Source: an uncultured Verrucomicrobiae bacterium (GTDB taxonomy: Bacteria > Verrucomicrobiota > Verrucomicrobiia > Palsa-1439). From it: a stretch of DNA of 11,799 bases. Location of the stretch: contig CALBCO010000242.1 of the NCBI GenBank assembly GCA_937927265.1, positions 1 through 11,799 of the forward strand, read 5' to 3'. Made by a program: the position numbers and the translations under genes. The notes beneath the pieces were generated by a model. It saw only the letters and a program-made list of their open reading frames with translations, was not told the DNA's origin and ran no database searches. This document shows positions 1 to 5,328 of this stretch, one piece after another; positions within the stretch are counted from its first letter, which is position 1; the number at the start of each line of letters is the position of its first letter.

Positions 1-157
1 CGGCTGGGCGGCGGTGTACCGGGATTTAGTGGGTGAAATCGGGTGGAAGATGTTGCTGGGTGGCGCGTTGTTCCTCGCCATTCTGGAGGTCGGCCACATC
101 TATTGCTGGAAAAAAGGCGCGCTGGATTGGGCGCCACGCAAGGATCGCCATGAGTGA
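1..157 (+). CDS. nuoA: NADH-quinone oxidoreductase subunit A, C-terminal fragment
   Basis: Only the last 51 codons are present, reading in the frame that starts at base 2 and stopping at TGA 155-157. The visible peptide runs from GWAAVYRDLVGEIG through a hydrophobic stretch (MLLGGALFLAILEVGHIYCW) to KKGALDWAPRKDRHE. The ending WKKGALDW corresponds to the conserved WKKGALEW end of NuoA, the small three-helix membrane subunit beside the quinone channel of complex I, so this is its third membrane helix and tail. The stop overlaps the nuoB start by eight bases (ATGAGTGA), indicating translational coupling. The identification rests on this short C-terminal motif and on position directly before nuoB, the standard order. 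The 5' end lies outside the window. Confidence 0.85.
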   Translation, partial: GWAAVYRDLVGEIGWKMLLGGALFLAILEVGHIYCWKKGALDWAPRKDRHE

Positions 158-764
158 CCCAGTTGTCATCGGCGTGGACCAGAAGATTGAAAGCCGCGAT
201 CTCATCGTCACCCGGCTCGACGCGGCAGTGGATTGGTGCCGGAAGAACTCCGTCTGGCCGATGCCGATGGGGTTGGCGTGTTGCGCGATTGAGTTGATGG
301 CGGCGGGGGCGAGCCGGTTTGACATCGCCCGGTTCGGCGCGGAAGTGATGCGGTTTTCGCCCCGGCAATCGGATTTGATGATCGTAGCCGGCACGTGCGT
401 CTACAAGATGGCCGGCGTGGTCAAACGGGTCTGGGATCAAATGGCCGAGCCGAAATGGTGCATCGCGATGGGCGCGTGCGCCAGCACCGGCGGGATGTAC
501 CGCAGTTACGCCGTCGTGCAGGGCGTGGACCGGTTTCTGCCGGTGGACGTCTATATTTCCGGTTGTCCGCCCCGACCGGAAGCGTTGTTGGAAGGGTTGA
601 TGGCATTGCAACGCAAGATTCAGCAGGAAGCCGCGTTGAAGAATATGAAGCGTTCCGACCAACGCGGCGGGTTGTATGCCATGCCGCAAGGCCCGGTCAT
701 CGTGCGCGGCGAGTATGCCCCGCAAATGGGTGATCGGAGATTGGAGATCGGAGGCCGGAAATGA
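150..764 (+). CDS. nuoB: NADH-quinone oxidoreductase subunit B (N2 cluster subunit)
   Basis: NuoB is the peripheral-arm subunit that carries the terminal 4Fe-4S cluster N2, which passes electrons to quinone. I chose ATG 150 (204 residues) because AAGGA at 140-144 precedes it at good spacing and the family's conserved sequence begins soon after. An earlier in-frame ATG at 33 only adds sequence overlapping nuoA. Visible features are the tandem cysteines C44-C45 in MGLACCAIELMA, C110 in MGACASTGGMY, and C139 in SGCPPRPEALLEG, which together form the N2 ligand set, plus the conserved EPKW and VVQGVD segments. Residues 194-204 (GDRRLEIGGRK) are encoded by the left arm of an inverted repeat, so the original C-terminus has probably been replaced or extended. 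The gene overlaps nuoA by 8 bases and nuoC by 4 (ATGA). Confidence 0.97.
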   Translation: MSDPVVIGVDQKIESRDLIVTRLDAAVDWCRKNSVWPMPMGLACCAIELMAAGASRFDIARFGAEVMRFSPRQSDLMIVAGTCVYKMAGVVKRVWDQMAEPKWCIAMGACASTGGMYRSYAVVQGVDRFLPVDVYISGCPPRPEALLEGLMALQRKIQQEAALKNMKRSDQRGGLYAMPQGPVIVRGEYAPQMGDRRLEIGGRK

Positions 765-787
765 CCAATCTCCAATCACTAATCACC
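729..787. repeat. Heptad-unit inverted repeat straddling the nuoB/nuoC junction
   Basis: The left arm, 729-751, is built of GGTGATC, GGAGATT and GGAGATC units. The right arm, 765-787, is their near reverse complement (CCAATCT, CCAATCA, CTAATCA). Aligned over 23 bases, 19 pair exactly and one more as G-U, around a 13-base loop (752-764) that contains the nuoC start and nuoB stop codons. A further right-hand heptad continues to about 792. The element is entirely inside coding sequence: it encodes the NuoB tail and the NuoC head. It resembles dispersed intergenic hairpin repeats, but copies elsewhere in the genome cannot be seen from this window. Confidence 0.8.
750..754 (+). promoter_or_regulatory. 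nuoC ribosome binding site at the edge of the repeat
   Basis: GGAGG, six bases before ATG 761. It partly overlaps the left stem of the nuoB/nuoC inverted repeat. Stem formation would therefore pair the first bases of this site and leave the start codon in the loop, which could influence coupling of nuoC translation to nuoB. Confidence 0.7.
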
Positions 788-1366
788 AATCTGCCCGGCC
801 GCCTCGGCGAGCCGGTCGAGTTTCGCGGCGAGGTCACTGTGATGGTGGACCGCGCTAAGATTCTGGATGCCTGCAGGTATCTGAAGGAGCAGTGCGGTTT
901 CGACATGCTGACCGATATTGCCGGGGTGGACAACTACGGTGAGGATCCTCGCTATGCCGTCGTCTATCATGTCTATTCGCTGCCCCATCGGTGCATGGTG
1001 CGGCTGAAAGTAGCGGTACCGGAAGACGACATGGTAGTGGATTCGGTGGTGTCGGTCTGGCGGACAGCGGACTGGCACGAGCGGGAAGCGTTTGACATGT
1101 TCGGTATCCGCTTCCGCAATCACCCAAACTTGAAACGGATTTTGATGTGGGACGGGTATCCGTACCACCCGTTGCGGAAGGATTTCCCGCTGGCTGGGAT
1201 GGAAACGGAGTTGCCGGAAACGGCGGTGGGGGCCGGTAGGGTCGAGGCCGCGCCGATGTTGGGTGGGCCGTTCGTGACCACGCCGGGCGCAGGCACGGCC
1301 GCGCGACGCGAACCGCGCCAAGCCGACACCTCGGCCGAACGCGCTGACAAGAAAGGGGCAAGCTGA
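761..1366 (+). CDS. nuoC: NADH-quinone oxidoreductase subunit C (30 kDa)
   Basis: NuoC is a cofactor-free structural subunit of the peripheral arm that packs against NuoD and NuoB. The 201-residue product contains the 30-kDa subunit signature: E107-R-E, then FDMFGI, H121-P, and KRIL. This is followed by the MWDGYPYHPLRKDFPL segment at about 129-144. The ATG at 761 overlaps the nuoB stop and has a GGAGG site six bases upstream. Residues 2-9 (TNLQSLIT) come from the right arm of the inverted repeat, so the native N-terminus seems to have been rebuilt by the insertion; family homology resumes near GEPVEFRGEVTVMV. The tail beyond residue 150 is rich in Pro, Ala, Gly and Arg (GGPFVTTPGAGT, then REPRQADTS) and is probably flexible. 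NuoC and NuoD are separate here, unlike the fused NuoCD of E. coli. Confidence 0.96.
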   Translation: MTNLQSLITNLPGRLGEPVEFRGEVTVMVDRAKILDACRYLKEQCGFDMLTDIAGVDNYGEDPRYAVVYHVYSLPHRCMVRLKVAVPEDDMVVDSVVSVWRTADWHEREAFDMFGIRFRNHPNLKRILMWDGYPYHPLRKDFPLAGMETELPETAVGAGRVEAAPMLGGPFVTTPGAGTAARREPRQADTSAERADKKGAS

Positions 1367-1367
1367 C

Positions 1368-2606
1368 GTGGCGACTCGGCATGAGATGGAGTTGATTGAT
1401 TCGGCCGCGCGCGCGCAGCAGGCCTTGGAGGGCGAACTCGGTGGCGAGCGGATGATCCTCAACATGGGGCCGTCGCACCCGAGCACGCATGGGGTGCTGC
1501 GAATTGTGCTGGAACTCGACGGCGAGGAGATCGTCAACGCCTGGCCGGATATCGGCTACCTGCACCGCGGCGACGAGAAGATCGCCGAGAACATGACGTA
1601 CACGCAGTTCATCCCGTACACGGACCGGTTGGACTATCTCGCGCCGTTGGCGAACAACGTCGCCTACGCCTACGCCGTGGAGAAGCTCTGCGGTATTGAC
1701 GTGCCGCCCCGCTGCAAATACATCCGCGTCATTTGCACAGAGCTTGCCCGGATCAGTTCGCACTTGCTCGGCATTGGGTGTTTCGGGATGGATGTCGGCG
1801 CGATGACAGTGTTCCTCTACACGTTCAAGGAACGCGAAAAGATCTACGATTTGGCTGAGTGCATCAGCGGGGCGCGGTTCACGACCAGCTATACGCGGAT
1901 TGGCGGGCTGGCCAACGATATGCCGCCGGAGTTTTTGCCGATGTTGCGGAAGTTCCTGAACGAGTTGCCGGCCACGATTGACGAGGTGGACAAGCTGCTG
2001 ACGCGGAACAAGATTTTTGTCGAGCGTTGCCGGGGCATTGGGGTGATCAGCAAGGAGGACGCGATTGATCTCGGCCTGACCGGGCCGAATCTGCGCGGCA
2101 GCGGGGTCGAGTGGGACATCCGCAAGGCGCACCCGTATGGCGGCTATGAGAATTTCCAGTTTGATGTGCCGGTCGGCACGGCGGGGGATTGCTACGACCG
2201 GTATCTCTGCCGGATGGAAGAGATGCGGCAGAGTATTCGCATTCTTCAACAGGCTGCCGATCAGATGCCGGACGGTCCGTGGAACGCACCGGAGGCGAAG
2301 ATTGTGTTGCCGGAAAAAAAGGCGGTGCTGACGAAGATGGAGGAGTTGATTCATCATTTCATCAATGTCACGCAAGGAATCAACGCGCCGCCGGGCGAGG
2401 TGTATTTCAGCGCCGAAAATCCGAAGGGCGAACTCGGTTTTTACATCGTCAGCAAAGGCGGCGGCGCGCCTCACCGATTGAAGATCCGGTCGCCGTCGTT
2501 CGTGAATTTGCAGGCGATCCCGGTCATGGCGAAAGGCCATTTGGTCAGCGACATGGTCGCGATTTTGGCGAGCCTCGATTTTGTGATGGGAGAGTGCGAC
2601 CGGTAG
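1368..2606 (+). CDS. nuoD: NADH-quinone oxidoreductase subunit D (49 kDa)
   Basis: NuoD forms the quinone-binding cavity together with NuoB and is related to the large subunit of NiFe hydrogenases. The product has 412 residues, a usual length. Conserved blocks seen are MGPSHPSTHGVLR, IGYLHRGDEKIAE, YTDRLDYLAPLANN, RISSHLLGIG, GARFTTSYTRIGGL, and the C-terminal IPVMAKGHLVSDMVAILASLDFVMGECDR. H41 and Y90 line up by spacing with the two quinone-head contacts described in the bovine and Thermus enzymes (family knowledge). The start is GTG 1368, one base after the nuoC stop, with AAAGGGG at 1352-1358 upstream; ATG 1386 is a possible alternative. The TAG stop (2604-2606) overlaps the first two bases of the inverted-repeat arm that begins the GxxExxY cassette. 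Confidence 0.97.
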   Translation: MATRHEMELIDSAARAQQALEGELGGERMILNMGPSHPSTHGVLRIVLELDGEEIVNAWPDIGYLHRGDEKIAENMTYTQFIPYTDRLDYLAPLANNVAYAYAVEKLCGIDVPPRCKYIRVICTELARISSHLLGIGCFGMDVGAMTVFLYTFKEREKIYDLAECISGARFTTSYTRIGGLANDMPPEFLPMLRKFLNELPATIDEVDKLLTRNKIFVERCRGIGVISKEDAIDLGLTGPNLRGSGVEWDIRKAHPYGGYENFQFDVPVGTAGDCYDRYLCRMEEMRQSIRILQQAADQMPDGPWNAPEAKIVLPEKKAVLTKMEELIHHFINVTQGINAPPGEVYFSAENPKGELGFYIVSKGGGAPHRLKIRSPSFVNLQAIPVMAKGHLVSDMVAILASLDFVMGECDR

Positions 2607-2634
2607 CCACAGATACACACAGATTTTCACGGAT
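2605..2634 (+). repeat. Left inverted-repeat arm of the GxxExxY cassette (10-nt units)
   Basis: Three 10-base units in series: AGCCACAGAT, ACACACAGAT, TTTCACGGAT. The arm starts inside the nuoD stop codon and ends inside the GxxExxY start codon (ATG 2633-2635), so it fills the whole gap between the genes. Its inverted partner is at 3015-3044, and 25 of its 30 bases match the left arm of the element at 6878. Confidence 0.85.
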
Positions 2635-3004
2635 GAACGACTTTCAACATGGCGAAATTACCGAAAAGATCATCGGAGCAGCTTTTGAGGTGCATGGCCT
2701 GCTCGGATATGGATTCTTGGAGAAGGTATATGAGAACGCGTTGCTGGCAGAGTTGTGCAAGCGCGGTGTGAAGGCGGAAACGCAGCAGGCAATCAAGGTA
2801 AAGTACAAAGACGTGATTGTGGGTGATTTTGTCGCCGATTTGGTGGTGGAAAACAAAGTGATCGTCGAACTTAAAACTGAAGAGTCGTACAACAAGGTGC
2901 ACGAGGCTCAGTTGTTGAATTATCTGACGGCCACCGGCATCAAGGTCGGCTTGTTGATCAATTTTGGAAGGAAGAAATGCGAATTCAAGCGGTTGGTCAT
3001 GTGA
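2633..3004 (+). CDS. GxxExxY family protein, PD-(D/E)XK nuclease-like
   Basis: The product is 123 residues and matches the GxxExxY family throughout. The name-giving motif is G27-F-L-E30-K-V-Y33, preceded by IIGAAFEVHGLLGYG. A PD-(D/E)XK-like core follows: GDFVADLVVENKVIVELK, with D69 and E79-x-K81 as candidate metal and catalytic residues. The family is widespread as single small genes and its biological role is not established; nuclease activity is inferred from the fold signature. It has no known part in complex I. The ATG at 2633 arises within the last unit of the left repeat arm, and no clear Shine-Dalgarno sequence precedes it, so translation may depend on ribosomes finishing nuoD 27 bases upstream. 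The frame stays open far upstream through nuoD, but family similarity begins at this ATG. The gene has the operon's orientation and lies between two 30-bp inverted repeats. Confidence 0.9.
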   Translation: MNDFQHGEITEKIIGAAFEVHGLLGYGFLEKVYENALLAELCKRGVKAETQQAIKVKYKDVIVGDFVADLVVENKVIVELKTEESYNKVHEAQLLNYLTATGIKVGLLINFGRKKCEFKRLVM

Positions 3005-3014
3005 CCAACCGCGT

Positions 3015-3044
3015 ATCCGTGTTCATCAGTGTGAATCTGTGGCT
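3015..3044 (-). repeat. Right inverted-repeat arm of the GxxExxY cassette
   Basis: Read on the minus strand the units are AGCCACAGAT, TCACACTGAT, GAACACGGAT. It matches the left arm of the gene-less element at 6878 in 28 of 30 positions and the cassette's own left arm less closely. It lies ten bases after the GxxExxY stop and contains the GTG (3039-3041) proposed as the nuoEF start. Confidence 0.87.
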
Positions 3045-4784
3045 AACTTAATCGTTCCAACTGAACTCGAACGTCACATTGACGAGATCATCACGCATTA
3101 CCCCTCGGACAAGAAACGGGCGGCGGTGTTGTGGTTGTGTCATTTGCTGCAGGAGCATTTCGGTTTCCTCGGCGAAAAACAAATCGCCTGGATTGCCGGC
3201 AAGCTCGGCCTGCAACCGATCAACGTTTGGGAAGTGGTGACGTTCTATCCGATGTTCACCCAGAAACCGCGCGGCAAGTTCCACATCAAAGTGTGTCGGA
3301 CGCTCTCGTGCCATCTGGCCGGCAGCCCGAAGCTGCTGGAACGGCTCAAGAATCTCGGCCCGGACTTCGAGGTTTCGACCGTGGAATGTCTCGCGCTCTG
3401 CGGCAGCGGCCCGGCCATGATGATCAACGACGAAACCTTTGAACACGTCACACCGGAGAAGCTCGATGTCATCCTCGACCGCATCCAGACCACCGGCAAG
3501 CTCGAGGCCCGGCCATTACCGCCGCCACAACCGCCGCATCCGCTCGAGAAACGTGTCATTTTGGCGAATATCGCCAAACCCGGCTACACCGGTTCGCTGG
3601 CTGACTACGAGCAAGCCGGCGGCTACACGGCGCTGCGCAAGGCGCTGACGATGAAGCCGGAAGAAATTGTGGCCGAAGTCAAGAACAGCGAGTTGCGTGG
3701 CCGCGGCGGGGCCGGGTTCCCGTGCGGGTTGAAGTGGAGTTTTCTCGCCAAGAATACCGGCAAACCCACGTATCTGATCTGCAACGCTGACGAGTCGGAG
3801 CCGGGCACGTTCAAAGATCGTCAGATTATTCATTACGACCCGCACATGCTGATTGAGGGTATTCTGATTTCCTGTTACGCGACCGGCGCGAAGACGGCAT
3901 ACATCTACATTCGCGGCGAGATGCCGGTGGGGGCAAAGATTTTGGAGAAAGCCATCGCCGAAGCCCGCGCGAAGGGGTACCGGAACGCCGACATCTATGT
4001 CCATCGCGGCGCGGGCGCGTACATTTGCGGCGAGGAGACCGGCTTGATTGAGTCGCTCGAAGGCAAACGCGCCTACCCGCGCATCAAGCCGCCCTTCCCG
4101 GCGGTGGTTGGGTTGTTCGGTTGCCCGACGGTGGTGAACAATGTCGAGACGCTGGCCAACATTCCGCACATTGTGAACCACGGGGCGGCTTGGTACAAAA
4201 CCATGGGCGTGCCCGGCTCGACCGGGACGCGGGTGGTGTGTGTCAGCGGCCCGGTGCAGCGGCCCGGTTACTACGAGTTTGAGATGGGCAAGCTGACAAT
4301 GCGCCAACTCATCTATGATGTGTGTGGAGGGTTAAAGGAGGGGAAAGAGTTGAAGGGCGTGATCCCCGGCGGCTCTTCAATGCCGGTATTACTGCCCGAC
4401 CAGATTGATGTGCCGCTGGATTTTGAGAGCCTGCGCAAAGCCGGCACGATGGCCGGGAGCGGTGGGGTGATTGTGCTCGACGACTCGGTGGACATCGTCG
4501 AAGCGACGTTGAATGTGGCGCAGTTTTATGCCCACGAAAGTTGCGGCCAATGCACGCCTTGCCGCGAAGGTACGCTTTGGATGGAAAAGATGCTCCACCG
4601 GATGCACACGGGTCGGGGGCGGCCGCAGGACGTGGACTTGCTCTACGACGTGGCCGACAACATTGACGGCAAGACGATTTGCCCGCTCGGCGAAGCCGCC
4701 GCGTGGCCGGTCAAGGCGTTTCTGACGAAGTATCGGAGCGAGTTTGAGGCGGCGAGCAAGGGGAACGGAGGCCGGCATGTCTGA
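3039..4784 (+). CDS. nuoEF: Fused NADH-quinone oxidoreductase subunits E and F
   Basis: One uninterrupted frame encodes the two NADH-dehydrogenase-module subunits that are normally separate. Residues 1-153 are NuoE: the 2Fe-2S cluster N1a ligands are C86, C91, C117 and C121 (CRTLSC and CLALC). A proline-rich linker (LEARPLPPPQPPHP) follows. From about residue 169 (LEKRVILANIAKPGYTG) it is NuoF, with the glycine-rich NADH/FMN site GRGGAGFPCGLKWSF, NADESEPGTFKDR, YICGEETGLIESLEGKR, and the N3 4Fe-4S ligands C502, C505, C508 (CGQCTPC) and C548 (CPLGE). This is where NADH is oxidised by FMN. The start is uncertain: GTG 3039 gives 581 residues, begins inside the repeat arm and lacks a good Shine-Dalgarno sequence. 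A TTG at 2964 would overlap the GxxExxY gene and add repeat-encoded residues. The stop overlaps the next gene by eight bases. Confidence 0.94.
   Translation: MANLIVPTELERHIDEIITHYPSDKKRAAVLWLCHLLQEHFGFLGEKQIAWIAGKLGLQPINVWEVVTFYPMFTQKPRGKFHIKVCRTLSCHLAGSPKLLERLKNLGPDFEVSTVECLALCGSGPAMMINDETFEHVTPEKLDVILDRIQTTGKLEARPLPPPQPPHPLEKRVILANIAKPGYTGSLADYEQAGGYTALRKALTMKPEEIVAEVKNSELRGRGGAGFPCGLKWSFLAKNTGKPTYLICNADESEPGTFKDRQIIHYDPHMLIEGILISCYATGAKTAYIYIRGEMPVGAKILEKAIAEARAKGYRNADIYVHRGAGAYICGEETGLIESLEGKRAYPRIKPPFPAVVGLFGCPTVVNNVETLANIPHIVNHGAAWYKTMGVPGSTGTRVVCVSGPVQRPGYYEFEMGKLTMRQLIYDVCGGLKEGKELKGVIPGGSSMPVLLPDQIDVPLDFESLRKAGTMAGSGGVIVLDDSVDIVEATLNVAQFYAHESCGQCTPCREGTLWMEKMLHRMHTGRGRPQDVDLLYDVADNIDGKTICPLGEAAAWPVKAFLTKYRSEFEAASKGNGGRHV
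4767..4771 (+). promoter_or_regulatory. Ribosome binding site for the ORF6N gene
   Basis: GGAGG, five bases before ATG 4777 and still within the nuoF coding sequence. It fixes the start at 4777 rather than an upstream in-frame codon at 4744, and shows that the gene is set up for efficient translation inside the operon. Confidence 0.65.
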
Positions 4785-5328
4785 GTATTCAATTGTGCCG
4801 GCCGAGCGCATCCAGAACTGTATTTACTTGGTGCGCGGCCAGAAGGTCTTATTGGATCGCACCTTGGCGGAGCTTTACGGGGTGGAGACCGGCGCGTTGA
4901 ACCGGGCGGTGCAACGGAATCGGTCACGCTTCCCAGACGATTTCATGTTCCAATTGACCGAGGATGAGGTGGAATCTTTGAGATGCCAATTTGGCATCTC
5001 AAACGAAGGCCGAGGTGGTCGCAGGTATTTGCCGTATGCCTTCACCGAGCAAGGCGTGGCGATGTTGTCGAGCGTACTGCGTAGTCCACGAGCGGAGCAG
5101 GTGAACATCGAAATCATGCGCGCGTTTGTGAAGCTGCGGCAGATGCTGGCGACGCACGTGGAATTGGCGCGTAAACTCGAAAACTTGGAAAAGAAACATG
5201 ACGCCCAGTTCAAGGTTGTCTTCGAGGCGATCCGACAACTGATGGCACCGCCAGAGCCGCCACGAAAGCCGATTGGGTTCCACGTGCGGGAACGACAATC
5301 CACCTACTGGGTGAAACGCAATGGCTGA
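4777..5328 (+). CDS. ORF6N domain protein (phage antirepressor-like)
   Basis: The 183-residue product carries an ORF6N domain at roughly residues 8-100: IYLVRGQKVLLDRTLAELYG, then VETGALNRAVQRN, RFPDDFMFQLTEDEVE, and GRRYLPYAFTEQGVAMLSSVL. ORF6N is found in phage antirepressor and regulator proteins and is presumed to bind DNA; free-standing chromosomal copies are common and their role is not known. The rest (about 105-155) contains an alpha-helical, probably coiled-coil stretch (KLRQMLATHVELARKLENLEKK), followed by a basic tail. It is not a complex I subunit. It overlaps nuoF by eight bases (ATGTCTGA) and nuoG by eight (ATGGCTGA), so it is tightly integrated. No repeat arms flank it. A perfect 27-base palindrome lies in its coding sequence at residues 67-76. 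Confidence 0.88.
   Translation: MSEYSIVPAERIQNCIYLVRGQKVLLDRTLAELYGVETGALNRAVQRNRSRFPDDFMFQLTEDEVESLRCQFGISNEGRGGRRYLPYAFTEQGVAMLSSVLRSPRAEQVNIEIMRAFVKLRQMLATHVELARKLENLEKKHDAQFKVVFEAIRQLMAPPEPPRKPIGFHVRERQSTYWVKRNG
4977..5003. repeat. Perfect 27-bp odd palindrome inside the ORF6N gene
   Basis: Thirteen-base arms (4977-4989 and 4991-5003) are exact reverse complements around a single T at 4990; the core reads GATGCCAATTTGGCATC. It encodes the stretch LRCQFGISN, which lies between the conserved blocks of the ORF6N domain. It could be a protein-binding site, a hairpin in the mRNA, or chance. Confidence 0.8.

Noticed and set aside
33..149. Longer NuoB starting at ATG 33
   Set aside because: The extra 39 residues overlap the conserved end of NuoA in another frame, have no family similarity, and a good ribosome site precedes ATG 150.
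855..2630. 591-residue open frame on the minus strand opposite nuoC and nuoD
   Set aside because: It lies antisense to two confidently identified genes, has arginine/proline/histidine-rich composition typical of the reverse strand of GC-rich coding DNA, and shows no recognisable domain.
4744..5328. Prophage remnant around the ORF6N gene
   Set aside because: No other phage-like gene, integrase or attachment site is seen; the gene is precisely fitted between nuoF and nuoG.
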